This document shows, in pieces, positions 34,001-45,305 of a stretch of 64,000 nt of DNA; the first letter of the stretch is position 1, and each line of letters begins with the position of its first letter. Location: the NCBI GenBank assembly GCA_030248195.1, contig JASAND010032068.1, positions 1 to 64,000 on the forward strand, read 5' to 3'. This DNA comes from Trissonchulus latispiculum. Lineage: Eukaryota; Nematoda; Enoplea; Enoplida; Ironidae. The notes beneath the pieces were generated by a model. The model ran no database searches. It was not told the DNA's origin and saw only the letters and a program-made list of their open reading frames with translations. The position numbers and the translations under genes are program-made.

Positions 34001-35455
34001 CGCCAACCGACAAATCGGATTCGGCGATACGGCGACCCAGGAAGAGATTCTGTTCGGAATGAGTCCAGAAATGTCGGTTGCTACGTTGTTCACGACTCCA
34101 CTTGGTGATCGCGAAACTGTGCTAATCTCTGGAGCTAAAAAGGTTGGATTTAACGGACTAAAATGGGAATGAGTGATTTTATTGGGATTAAGAATTAATC
34201 CTTGAAGCTGATTTAGTGGCTAATTAAGTAATTAAGGCTAAAGTGTTTCAATTTTTAGTGCAACTATATATCTCTTAATTATTTTTTAAATTTTGCTTAT
34301 TGGTTTTTATTTATCTCATTTCGTCTTTTACATTATTGAAATTTAAGATTGAAGCAGTTGCAGTTTGCCTAAGTTGCCCTATTTGAATTTTTATACATAT
34401 TTTTATTCTTTCACATCCAATGTACGGCAACTCGAATTTGTTGAATCAGGAGTTCTCAAAGCCTCCGTTCCGTGGATGACTGGTTAGAGCATATAACTAC
34501 AGATCCACAGCTCCTAGGTGTGATTCCCCCTTGGATATTTTCTTCTTATTTCTTACTCCTGAGAGTGTCTGTTTTCACTAGTGTTTTGAATTTTAGATTT
34601 GCTGTTCCACTGGGTACTGGAATCGTCTGGAAGTATTTCCTTGGAAATCATGTCTCACCGATCCCACCCGACACATTCTTTGTATCGACGCGGTGGATTT
34701 TGATTCTCCGTCAATTTTCATAAAGTATAAATGTTCCGGAGAAGGTGAAAATAATTTTATTTATATAAGCTAATTAAGAAACTGTTTTAATTTTTTTAAG
34801 AATCATTACGTGTTTCTTTTCCCAGTTTCACCGTTGCTCCGTTGAAGCATGAATTGGCTTTATGCCTACAGCATGGTAGTTATGTGGTTGCTAAGTTTTG
34901 GGTATATAGTGCTGGTTAGCCAAAAGCTGTTTCTCTTTATAATTTAACTTAAACTTTCGAATTTTGAAATTTTAATTTAAATTAATGATTTTCTATTTCA
35001 GCCACTGCACTGTTTTTATTTTTTAATTTATTTTAATTTAACCTTTCAATTATTCAATTTTCTAATTTTAAGTCTAACCTGCTGTTAATGTTAGTTTAGC
35101 TGTCGACATGCTCAAGCTTCAGCTGAGGTCCGAATTTCTGATTCGCGAGCTGAACAAACTCGTGATCGGATTTTCGGTCTGTCCCCCGGATTTGCCGATC
35201 GCCACTGGAAAGTGGGGTTGCGGAGCGTTCGGTGGTTCGTTTGAGTTGAAGGTGATTTTGCAGATTTTGGCTGCGATGAAGACCAAGCGACGACTACGTC
35301 TGTGTCTGTTTGGAGACGAAACGGCGCCAGAGTTGATTCGAACCCTTTCCCAGGACTATTTGAAGGGGAAATCGATCGGTTCTGTTGTACAGGAACTCAC
35401 AAACCCGGAGAGTGATCTAGTGAAGTTTCTCTTTGAAAGTTTAAAGCAGGACTGA
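31099..35455 (+). CDS. PARG: poly(ADP-ribose) glycohydrolase (PARG)
   Basis: Exons 31099-31380, 32944-33054, 33442-33592, 33904-34142, 34597-34744 and 35100-35455 join without frame conflict to 428 aa, a catalytic-domain-only PARG without the long N-terminal region of vertebrates. Recognisable blocks are VLTLLGFMFFCLL, YIKSLLYYF, VETNFANRQIGFGDTATQEE, CLTDPTRHILCIDAVDFD and ATGKWGCGAFGG. The enzyme cleaves ribose-ribose bonds of poly(ADP-ribose). The catalytic QEE is at residues 227-229, but the preceding diphosphate loop is GFGDTAT instead of the usual GGG plus about seven residues, so activity is uncertain. An acceptor (TATTTTTTCAG) lies 7 nt before the ATG. AATAAA at 35476-35481 gives a very short 3' UTR. 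Intron 1 holds two foldback elements. Confidence 0.92.
31428..31828. mobile_element. CAAGAG foldback element in PARG intron 1
   Basis: CAAGAGTACATAATGATAAG at the left and its complement ending CTCTTG at 31828 begin inverted arms of about 150 bp that share GGCTAACACTCTATGCA, GCTATGC and CTATATGGGTAC. The 7-bp direct repeat ATATAAC flanks at 31421-31427 and 31829-31835. Confidence 0.92.
31874..32581. mobile_element. CAAGAG foldback with tandem CCCCGTTTGGTGGGG arms
   Basis: The ends CAAGAGTGCATAATTGTACT and AGTGCAATTATGCACTCTTG are inverted repeats leading into long arms that share GGCTCCTCTTCTTGGCATTG and GCTCCGACC. Inside each arm about four to six tandem copies of a roughly 31-bp unit (CCCCGTTTGGTGGGG plus TATGCAAAAGG) appear, inverted on the other side. 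Flanking 7-mers do not match well. It lies 45 bp from the previous element in PARG intron 1. Confidence 0.88.
34463..34535 (+). other. tRNA-like relic in PARG intron 4
   Basis: A box-A-like TGACTGGTTAGAGCAT is followed about 40 nt later by the box-B-like GGTGTGATTCCC. No proper cloverleaf. Probably a decayed SINE head. Confidence 0.3.
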
Positions 35456-35475
35456 GTTTTGCTGTACTGTAATGT

Positions 35476-35481
35476 AATAAA
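35476..35481 (+). promoter_or_regulatory. PARG: polyadenylation signal of PARG
   Basis: AATAAA 20 nt after the TGA stop codon. Position and the lack of another good candidate support it. Confidence 0.65.
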
Positions 35482-36279
35482 GGAAAGTTAAGAATTAAGG
35501 GGGGGGGCTACGAATTTCACTAAAAGTTCGATGTTGGAAAAGCTAGCTAGTCTTTTGCCACATAATAGTATTAGGTTTGGTGTAAAATAGTTTAAAGTTT
35601 GAAAGAATTCCATGCAGCATAGCGTCCTGTGGAGCCATCAGAAGTTGGTGTTGTCGGTCCAAAGCTCGACATGGCACGTACGCAAACTTCGCCTCGCCCT
35701 GATCGCTATGGGCAAGGTATGGTACCCAAATTTTCCTGAAATAGTTCTGACATATAGCGCTTTGATATCGTGTAAAATAATCCTTAGATCAATGTATACT
35801 TTTCTGTGAGATACAATCAAAGTGCGAAAAATTGGGTGTTGTAGGTCTGTACGGGTGGAGGTTAACTAACTTCTAATGAGCTGTGGTTTACCAAATGAAC
35901 CAAACTTTGCGGCAATTAATACTCCAAGTATCTGTCTTAATTTTGGTATAAATGACGTGATTTCGTTAATCCATGTGATCGCAGTGCAGGATTATATTAT
36001 CGATATTGTCGCTGTTATTTGGCGCCATTTCGAAGATGTGAGTCAATTACTCCAAAGTACTGTGGCAGAATCGGCTGAAACTTTGCACATTACAGGCCAG
36101 TGAGTGCACAAAGATGTGCCGAAAGCTATGTCACTAAACCTCGCTCCAATGTTTAGAAATGCTAGATTGATTTCTCGAAGTATGGATGGCGGTCGCTCCA
36201 AAAAGCTCTAAGACAGTTGTAAGCACATACTGAACGAAGGAAGCGTCATATCGAAAAACGGATTTCTTTCTGATTTCTC
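35482..36279. other. intergenic region, PARG to tRNA-like unit
   Basis: A G-run follows TTAA near 35499 (TTAAGGGGGGGGGCTAC), which may be a relic end of a TTAA element like the one at 37689. No gene supported; open frames show no known domain. Confidence 0.45.
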
Positions 36280-36365
36280 CAGACTGTGTGGGCTGGCGCG
36301 AAAGCGTCTTCTAAAATGTCACTACAGTTTGGGAACGAATTCCAACTTAAGCTTGGTTCGATTGT

Positions 36366-36438
36366 GCCCGGGTGGCTCAATCGGTAGAGCGTCGGTCTAG
36401 TTAACCGAAGGTTGTGGGTTCGATCCCCACCTCGGGCC
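36366..36438 (+). tRNA. tRNA-like gene, anticodon loop CTAGTTA (AGT by position)
   Basis: Folds fully: acceptor GCCCGGG/CTCGGGC (one G-U), D stem GCTC/GAGC, anticodon stem TCGGT/ACCGA, variable AGGTT, T stem GTGGG/CCCAC with loop TTCGATC. Box B GGTTCGATCCC is perfect, and TTTTT follows as terminator. Standard numbering gives anticodon AGT (Thr), but position 37 is T rather than a purine. The arms otherwise resemble Asn or Lys tRNAs, so identity is open. Confidence 0.7.
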
Positions 36439-36627
36439 CGAATTTTTCGGGTCGGAGGTGCTGTAGTGACAATCTTAGTTTCGTTTGTTCTTTCATTTGT
36501 CTTGCCCATTACGGTTTGAAACGGTCGAGGTTTGCTCCCATCAGACTGTGTGGGCTGGCGCGAAAGCGTCTTCTAAAATGTCACTACAGTTTGGGAACGA
36601 ATTCCAACTTAAGCTTGGTTCGATTGT

Positions 36628-36700
36628 GCCCGGGTGGCTCAATCGGTAGAGCGTCGGTCTAGTTAACCGAAGGTTGTGGGTTCGATCCCCACCTCGGGCC
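36628..36700 (+). tRNA. second copy of the same tRNA-like gene
   Basis: Identical to 36366-36438 including the odd anticodon loop and the following T-run, offset by 262 bp. The identity indicates a recent duplication or ongoing homogenisation. Confidence 0.7.
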
Positions 36701-36759
36701 CGAATTTTTCGGGTCGGAGGTGCTGTAGTGACAATCTTAGTTTCGTTTGTTCTTTCATT

Positions 36760-37606
36760 CATATTCGGATTCAGCAGGTCAAATAACCCCTATAACCACC
36801 TTTTCGGCAAAATCGGAGACAAAAAATTTTTTTACCCCATTTTTACTGCGCATAGCTAGCTTTTCAGGCCTAAAAATAAGGGTTATTTCTTAACGAAAAG
36901 TTGGCTAGCACACTAACCAGAAAACCAAAGCCCTTGAAACTCACAGACAGTATGCCCCTATTAGAGCCTAATAACTGGTAAAAAGCTGGGGTAGGCTAGG
37001 GGCTGCCAATTTTATTAGATCGAAAACGGCGCACGGTCACCTCGCAACTTTTTGCAAAATTTCAAACTTTGAGTTATAACAGCTAAACTGTTATAACTAA
37101 AGAAGGAAGCAACGCTCGAAAGCCGGAATACTTTTAATATTTAGCACTAGTAACAGTTAACATTTATGGCTGAAAGTTACAGAATCGGTCAAACCGTTAA
37201 TTCACCAGAGCTGAAAAACCCTTTTTGAAAAATCCCATTTTTCGCACCAACATTTCGACTTTGGCGTCCTGCCAAAAACGATGTATATGAGATATATTGT
37301 TGCCCACCCTAATCTTTTTTACTTTGATATGTTGGCTAACGTTGGGCGGGAAAGTAGCTCTCTCCGACGATCTTGTGCCAACCCGTTCGTAGCCCCCCCC
37401 CTTAAGTCAATAGAGGTGAAGCTGTGTATAACGGGGAAGTTTTGGACTTTAACCATGCCGGAGGGTTACTCAACCATCTAAAACGTCTTTCTGGTTATGA
37501 GAATGAAATTTGGGCCAGTCCCTGATATTTCAGAAGTTCAATTTCTGGCCCATGGTTGTCGGTCACCAATAGAATTAATTACATATATATATTTAATTTG
37601 ATGCTT
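36760..37606. other. intergenic, no gene seen
   Basis: Ordinary AT-rich sequence with a C-run near 37390 and a TA run near 37582. No inverted ends or coding frame that I can support. Confidence 0.5.
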
Positions 37607-37688
37607 AAGCCTAGTTCACACTGCTGTCTTATGTCGTATGTCTTTTGTCTTTTGTATTATGTCGTATGCCTTATGTTTTGTGTCTTAA

Positions 37689-38903
37689 GGGGGGGGGGGT
37701 ACTAAAGGTTTGCCCAGACTTTGTCCGATTGGCCTACTTTTTGGTGAGGATATAGAGCATGGGTGTGGTCAAAAAATATCGGGTACTGAGATCTTAGCTG
37801 CGTTCCAGCCATGTGCAGCCGTCGCGTTTATGTGCCCGACCCCCCATTGTTCGCAACTACCAACATAATTAATTGAAAATTCTACTGACTGCTAGGCCCA
37901 AGCTTCAAAGCTGCCATTCGCCAATATGATTTGGCACATATGTCCCTACCTGTAGAAAAGTGCTAGATGTCTGTATCTTATCTGCATGTAAGGGAATTAC
38001 TCTTCAAAGTCGAAGTTTCGGCAAAAATTTAAAAATTTTTGGCTAACGAAAGGAAAATTTTATTACTGCTGCGAGCTATAAGGCTGTAATTTGGCATAGA
38101 AGGAGGCCCTATAGTAGTACTCATTTGTGCCAAATGGCAAGAAATTCTGGCTGGTGAAAAAATTTTATGTCAACTTTAATCTTCAAAAATTTCCAAAAGC
38201 GCCTTTTTTTGGGGAATGGTACCCCAGAAATCGAAAAAATCAAATTTTTTGAAATTAAAATTTTTTGAGATATTTGAACTCAGCGAGGTCGAAAACACCC
38301 CCACAAAAGATTTCAGCTCGATTAGTGAAGGTTTGCCACTTCTCTGGCTGCAGAAAGCCTCTACACAGGATCCTACAGGCTGAAAATGGCGGTTTCGGCA
38401 AGTTTTGAAGATTAAAGTTGACATCAATCTTTTTTCACGCGGCAGAATTTCTTGCCATTTGGCACAAATGAGTACTCCTATAGGGCCTCCTTTTATGCCA
38501 AATTACAGCCTTATACCTCGCAGCAGTAATAAAATTTTCCTTTCGTTAACCAAAAATTTTTAAATTTTTGCCCAAACTTCAACTTTGAAGAGTAATTCCC
38601 TTAGACGCAGATAAGATACAGACATCTAGTATTTTTCTGCAGGTAGGAACATATATGCCAAATCATATTGGCGAATGACAGCTTTGAAGCTTGGGCCTAG
38701 CAGTCAGTAGAAATTTTTAATTAATTATGTTGGTAGTTGCAAAAAATGGGGGTCGGGCACATAAACACGACGGCTGCACATGGCTGGAAGGCAGCTAAGA
38801 TCTCAGTACCCGATATTTTTTGACCACACCTATGCTCTATATCTTCGCCAAAAAGTAGGCCAATTGGGCAAAGTCGGGGCAAGTCGATTTTAGTAGCCCC
38901 CCC
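37689..38903. mobile_element. TTAA-flanked foldback A with 500-bp arms
   Basis: TTAA at 37685-37688 and 38904-38907 flank inverted arms of about 500 bp (to about 38190, and from about 38395) that begin GGGGGGGGGGTACTAAA / TTTTAGTAGCCCCCCC. The arms share blocks such as GGGTACTGAGATCTTAGCTG. TTAA duplication is typical of piggyBac-type transposons. No transposase. Confidence 0.85.
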
Positions 38904-38907
38904 TTAA

Positions 38908-39856
38908 GGTGGTAGTACCACTACCGGGATTTCTTACGTAATTTTTGTATGGGTGAAGCTATATTGTCAAAAATTTTGTGAATCAAGTCTGGTTGGCAAG
39001 CTACCTTTGGGCAAAATCTTGTTGTAAGAAAGCGCATAATTGGCTAGCTACCACCTTGGCTTCGCGCATGCGCAAATAATCAAAATTTTCTTTAAGCTTC
39101 ATATATTAAGTTTTACTCTACCGTGTGAAAGAGCACAAAAAGCGCTTTAAAATGATGTGCACATCTCTTCTGTACGTGGTTTCTATCAAAAGTTACAAGC
39201 TGTTGAATATACAGCTGAATTACGTTGACCGTTTGCACACTCAATGTAAAGCAAGAACAATTTATCCTAAAATTCAATCTATTGGGTTTTAACGGTTGTC
39301 GTTGTGTTACTTGTGTGTATTATTTAGCAGAAAACACTTTGCAGCTGCTTGAAAGCATTGCAAATTCCCACAACCAAAGCAAACAATGAAAAGTTGCGAA
39401 TTTTTTGTATTTGATTAATCTCGTCACTGCTTCAACCAAACTTGACCAAATTTTCCAGATATGTTTTATATCTGCATACGCTCAGGCCGTTTCCTTTGTT
39501 TTTGGAAAAACGCAGTAGTAAGCAAGATATGGAATTTACAATATTTCAAAATGAGCTAAAAAATTGAAAATACACTTTTACGAAAAACTAAAAAAACGGC
39601 CTGAGAGTATAAATTAATAAAGCTTGCGTGCACAATTTCAAACAAATTCACAAAGGAATGGAGGAGATATTTAAATTTAAATCTTTTAATACATTTCCTC
39701 TTGTGTAGACAGCAAGCCAGCCCCCGCAACATAGTAGCCATACTCATTTGATGCAAAACATGATAAAGAACAAATGTGCCAAATTTCAAGGCGATAGATT
39801 AAGTTTATAGTTCACAGTTTCTGTTCAAAGTCCACCCCGGTAGTGGTACTACCACC
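38908..39856. mobile_element. TTAA-flanked MITE B
   Basis: The perfect inverted ends GGTGGTAGTACCACTACCGG and CCGGTAGTGGTACTACCACC are flanked by TTAA at 38904-38907 (shared with element A) and 39857-39860. The 949-bp body has no recognisable coding frame. It resembles 54218-55227 in size, TTAA target and GGTG start. Confidence 0.88.
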
Positions 39857-40123
39857 TTAAGACAGAATCGTTCACAGTGCTGTCTTATGTCTGTTGTCTT
39901 GGTTCTTGGCAGCACATTTAAATCTTTCAGCCAATCAACTTGACAATGACTAGACTAGCTGCAATGTGATTGGTTTATCTCTTAAGACATAAGACAAAAG
40001 TTGAGCCTGGCCCAAGTCTGTCTTAAGACAAAAAGACATAAGACATAAAACATCAGAGTGAACTGAACGCCTTAAGACACAAGACAAAAGACATAAGACA
40101 AGGCACCAGTGTGAACCAGGCTT

Positions 40124-40525
40124 TACACTCTACTCTGAGTGTTGACAGTTAGTGCAGTCTTTTCATTTGCTGTTCTGTCTGATCGTGCGCTTTCTATTTT
40201 TCTGCATCTTCCAATCAGGATTCATGGGGTTTCGCCCGCCTACTCGAAGCTGACGCTATGATTGGCGATGCTTACGTTAAGGTTTTCACAAGGAGATGTC
40301 ACGTGTGCAATTTGGTCCAGGAATTTTGTAAAGTGAACAATTTTGACAGGATTAAAATTTGTGATAGGATGGTTTTTTTTAAACAGTGGCCAATAATAGC
40401 GCGGATTTCTATTCGTGATCTTTGCTTCCCCGCCTCCTGCCCACTTAATATATAGAAGATTGCAGTTCTGTTTAAAACATGTTCAAATAAATCGAACGTC
40501 TGATCTTGTTGTACAGCACAGCAAG
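40124..40525. other. intergenic between nested elements and GPCR
   Basis: An open frame from 40220 preceded by TTCCAATCAG could be an exon, but no family is recognised and no partner exon is seen. Nothing else supported. Confidence 0.35.
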
Positions 40526-42479
40526 CTATGCGGTAGCGGTAGTTTTAGTTTGTCCAGCCGTATCGGTACCTGTATCTTTGTTTACAGTACTCTTCACCGG
40601 GATAATTTTTCGACGAACGAGCAGCAGCCTTTTGGTGGTTTTAATCAGCTGCCCCCGAAAAGTGTCATTGTCGATGAAAAACATGAAAAAGTTGACGGTA
40701 CTGTTGCCATGGGCTAGCGTCGCGGCGACCAAAAATACTGGAACCGGCATGGTATACCAATGCTCCAGAAACCCAATCAAGCACAGAATAAATACAGGGC
40801 TCCATGCAATACAATGTGACACGAAAGCTTTGAATGAAGTTTTGATGATACGCCATTCATCTTTGATTCGTTTTTCGGATTCCGTAATTCGCCGGCCAAC
40901 GATTAGAGCTCTGGTAGCAGAGCTGGTACGTATGGTCTTGTAGATTCGCCAATAGTAGATAAAGGTTATAATAACACTGGCAGTTACAGTACAGGCGTAG
41001 AATACACTGTATGAAAAGGTGGTATTATCCACAGTGCAATATCTATATCCTGGATTAAACTTAATCCTTCCCCATCCAATGTGGTTTGGCAGCTGGATTA
41101 GTATAGAGGTGAAATAGGTTAGGACAATGTAGAGACCAATTCGTTGCCAGGTAAAGTATACCTGAAACTTGTTCTGATCACAGATGTAGTAATATCTAAA
41201 AGCATCAAAGCAGGCATGTTAACTATTGTTTGCTTGATTCATTAAATTTTCATTAAAATTTGTGAAGAAAAAATGGGAAAATTTAGCAGTGGAAAAGGTT
41301 TCTGACGAGTTACATAATTGAAGAAAAATCAGGAACCATACAATGCATACCTAGTACCTACACAGTTAGTTTTCTGCATTAATTGTAAATAATAAACAAA
41401 TACGGCACATATGGTTTACGTACGTCATACCTCGATATGGCTATCCAAGACATATTTAGCATTGAACCGGAGCAACCAGGAGCACATATGGTGCTTAGCA
41501 CTGCACACAGCAAGTAACGATCGTTGAAATATTTTTCGCCTAGAATTGCTCCTAAAATCAGAAGTCAGATAAAGGTTTGAAACAAAGAGAGGAGGACTTC
41601 ACGGTTTGTTTTTTCCGAACTCCGCTACTTTCACCTGTGTTTGATGCATAAGTTTTCGCCTTAATGCTATGCAGTTTTTCACTAAAACCGACAGCTGTCC
41701 AATCCCCTGCTGTGCGATTAAAATTTTCTTTTCCAAAAAATAAGCAGTGGAAAGTAAATTTAAAGAAAATTTGGTTTTTCATATTGATATTACGGCATAG
41801 CTGTATATTTTTGACACAGAAAGAAACTTTAACTCCTACAGAATGCTTCGTGGCTAGAGCATAACACCTTCACTATTGATTATTGTTTAAATATATAAAT
41901 GTTTATTAAATTAAATTAAATTTAAACCTATTTTTATTTCCTTCACCACAATAGCTAAGGTTTATCAATGTTTTACAGTTTGCTTCCATAATGGTTATTT
42001 TTTGTGCCAAAAGCAAAGTTTCTAAGCGAAATTGAGGTTGAGTGTGATAACCAGGTTACAACCTTTAAAAACAACAACTCATGAATTTCTAGAATATACC
42101 TAAGTGTTTAATAATCATATCATGAATATCAATATTATTACCGGCATATTCTGCAGGTGCTATGATCCCTGCCACCATAAGATCGGAGAATGCTAGACTT
42201 ATATGAAATCCATTCTTGGGCTGTCTATTTTCCTTCCATAGCAATAGTGTACAAATTGTCTACAAAATTGTACAAAGTCAACAACTACACGTAAAAATGT
42301 TCTGCATATCTACAAAAATTTTGTTTTGGTTTTGATTTCAACATGTTTTACACCACTTTTGTTCGCTCCAGTTCAATTTTAAATTTACTTACCAAAACAT
42401 TACCAATTACGCCCACAGTTGAAATGACAGTACCAACTCCCACGAACACAATCGCAGACGTCTGGTGCTCAGTATCCAT
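40526..42479 (-). CDS. rhodopsin-class GPCR, paralogue a
   Basis: Minus-strand exons in transcript order: 42393-42479, 42142-42259, 41431-41551 and 40526-41195, giving 331 aa with intron phases 0, 1 and 2. TM1 contains GNVL, TM2 LAFSDLMVAG (LxxxD), TM3 carries a cysteine followed by WIAISRYYYI with SRY in place of DRY (R109), loop 2 has YRYCTVDN (the disulfide partner), TM6 has WSPVF, and TM7 reads NSTVNFFMFF without the NPxxY proline. The style is melatonin/opsin-related class A, but the ligand is unknown. The intracellular tail is short and Thr-rich. An acceptor-like TATATTTTAG ends 6 nt before the ATG. The paralogue is at 51890-56011. Confidence 0.9.
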
Positions 42480-43033
42480 TCCTGTCTAAAATATAGCAGT
42501 AATCTCTACAAGCTGAGCTACTAAATAAGTCAAATTGCAAAAGTTGTACCATAATTTCTGGTCATTATTTCTTCGATATTACCTTGATAAGTGAAGGAAA
42601 TAATGAACATAATTGGTTCTACTGGTTCTTTCTTCAGCTCTTATTAATCTTTGGTATTTCTAGAATTATGATTTTTTCTCTAAGCTTTCACTGCCTGAAC
42701 CCCGTTTTTCTTTGTTTGATGAAAGCTAATAATTGCATAAATAAGCACATTATTACATCATTAGCTTTGCATCATAAAGAGCGAAAAGCAAACTGCCCAG
42801 CACTAACTTGGACGGTGGGTGTTCAAGGCTAATCAATTAAAAGGTATTGCAACTGTATATAAATAATGAAGCTAATATACGAGGCTGGCAGACAATGCTA
42901 CATGATTCAGTCAGTGGCATACCAAAAATAAACATCTGTATTATTTTTCCAAATAACAAGGCACATAACAGCGTCATTTACGGCGAGTTTCCGCTTTCAA
43001 CGATACAGAAGTAATGCGCCCTTTTCAATGATA

Positions 43034-43105
43034 GTAGTAATGTGGTGTAATGGTAGCCTTCCTGTCTACAGATTGGGCTATCCGAGGTTCGATCCCTGGC
43101 AAGGC
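43034..43105 (+). other. tRNA-like sequence
   Basis: The box-A-like TGGTGTAATGGTAGCC and box-B GGTTCGATCCC are about 45 nt apart, as in tRNA genes. The acceptor stem does not pair well, so it is more likely a pseudogene or SINE head. Confidence 0.4.
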
Positions 43106-45305
43106 TAAAGCTTCACATGATCTGTACGAGGGAAATTGCAGCAACCACTCACTCATAAAAAATAATTTGCTCATAGTTTTTGTGCATGCGTCCTCTTAAA
43201 TAATTTATGCTACTTTTCCAATGTTTACTCTTGGAGGCCCGAAGGCACAATGACTATGATCGTCCTAACTGTGCTAGTTCCCTCCGAATTTGTTTCAGAA
43301 TCCATGGATAGCGGGCAAAATGTTTGGAATATCGACAGATGATTCTTCCGTATACGCACACCTGTGTCAAACATTCGCAAAACCTAACCGATCGAGCTCA
43401 ACGCTGGTATGGATGCATGCATTTCAGCACATTTCTGATCGATCTGTTGCAAAATTCAAAAATTTTTAAGTTTCAAAGGAGAACCAAGGGGAACCACAAA
43501 ATTTTGGTTTCCGATTTCGCTGAACCAGTTGCACGCAGGGTGTTTTCAGGGCCGCTGAACACGAATCTGGAGACTATTTTTCGATCCAGTTTTTTGTTAG
43601 CTAGAAATAATCTGAAATGTTACCTGGGTGTCCTGTTATACAACTTCACTATGAAAAGAGGTTTGGAGTCAACGTTCAGCACTCTATTTGTTTTTTAAAA
43701 GAAAAACTTCTGTAAGTGCCAGGACGTATTGTTAAACAAAATAAATTGTTAAGAAAACGTCACCTAGTATTGACGTCTTACCTTCTGACAGCTGTATACA
43801 ATAATTATGTTAGTTACCTTATCTCTCCTTGCTCAACCAAAACAAGAAAGGTATTACTTATTCAAGAGTTAAGAACTTTCTGTCTTTACTACAAAAAGCC
43901 GCCCTTACGCTAATCAAGCGGCATCAAAACCAGGCTCACATAAGTACTGGATGAGTACTGAAACATTAAAGCATGAACCTGCAACATTTATCATTTATCG
44001 TTTATCACTATCATCGTTTATCACAACTTGGCGACATTTTTGTGATTCGGAAATGACTTCCCTTACAGGTTTAGGTTTAACCATTCCATTTCCAACAACT
44101 GAGCTTCATTATGAAAACCAGTATGTACTTAATGTTCATTTAGTCTTCAATTCCAAATTTCAACTCCGATTTTAAAATAATCGACAAAGGTAGCAAGGTT
44201 AACACGGGGGCCAAACCACCCATCCTGGACATGGTAGAAATGCTACTCTTCTTCTTCTCTCTTCTTTTCTCCGGGCGCGTCAACGTCATTATATGCGTTT
44301 CTTTGCTTCTCCCCATCATAGCTAGTATGACTCCCGCTACGTCGCCTGGAAGCTGTCAACACAATGGGAAGCTGGAGCAGACACCATCTTGGCCTTTCGG
44401 CTCCGGTAGTCAGACATCCATTAACTGCTCATGCGTGTAGCAGCGAGTGTCGAAATGCTACTGCTGTCGGGGACAAGACGGAAGGAAAAAATGCCAGAAA
44501 AAAATACAGTTAACACTAAAAACTCGAAAAAATTTAGTAGTTAATTGATACAAAATACACAAAACAAAACAGTTAAAAACTCTTTTTCATAAAAACTGAT
44601 TCAACTTTCAAAAATCTTCAAAAAATATATATAAATATTTTATTGCGATTTTTGCAAGTTTTGTTACTATCCTTTTATTATGTGCCCCACCCCAAATTTT
44701 CTTGGGGCAAGCACCCAGGACCCGACTTTGCAACATAAGAGAAGCCCAGCTAACTACAGCTGCCAATTTTCAATTAAAAATTGATAACAAACGTACTTTA
44801 AAATCAAGAATAAATCTTAATTGTGTTAATAGAAAGTGTCAACTATTAACATTGAATTCTTTGCTTGTGCAGCTGCAAATTATAATTGCTTCTACCTGAA
44901 TTTAGCTAAAATTTGACTGGAATTGTTATTGATATATCTTGACTTATTTTTCTCTTTATGGTGAATAACTTTATGGCCAGGGGAAAGCGCAAGGGATCCA
45001 TAAGGAGTGAAATCACACTAGATTTATGGGCTGCAGCATAAAACTTGCTATGTAATAAGGGACTTTTAAAGCTAGTTCCGCACTACTTTTTCGAAACCTT
45101 TTTACTTGGTTTACAAAAGTTATGAAAGATTACTGAAAAGCAATACAACAGTTTTTATCCGAAGCCTATGAAATTATTATAATAATATAATAATATTTAT
45201 TTGAAAACAATTGTCAGTTTGTTAAAACTGTAATAACATACTATAGAACATGAAGAATTACACAAATACAAGAATATAAAAGAATATAAACATACACAAA
45301 TAACA

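Larger units (their letters stand above)
36280..36759. repeat. tandem duplication, 262-bp period, each with a tRNA-like gene
   Basis: 36280-36497 and 36542-36759 appear identical by eye. Each copy contains a 72-nt cloverleaf sequence and is bracketed by the inverted repeats TGTCACTACAG (36317, 36579) and CTGTAGTGACA (36461, 36723). The unit may be a tRNA-containing MITE or a recent local duplication. Confidence 0.92.
37607..40123. mobile_element. outer inverted-repeat element rich in GTCTTATG words
   Basis: The ends AAGCCTAGTTCACACTG and CAGTGTGAACCAGGCTT are inverted repeats. Subterminal DNA is repeated GTCTTATGTC/GACATAAGAC words on both sides. Two TTAA elements (37689-38903 and 38908-39856) sit inside at the word GTCTTAAGAC. 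Target duplication not resolved. Confidence 0.82.

Noticed and set aside
40220..40455. Exon-like frame after TTCCAATCAG
   Set aside because: No family recognised, no downstream partner exon; kept only as a note.
40506..40943. Plus-strand frame over the GPCR a last exon
   Set aside because: It is antisense to a clear receptor; a similar plus-strand frame appears over the paralogue at 51927, as expected for shadows.
43324..43698. 124-codon plus-strand frame
   Set aside because: No domain, no splice partner and no conserved motif; possibly real but not supportable.
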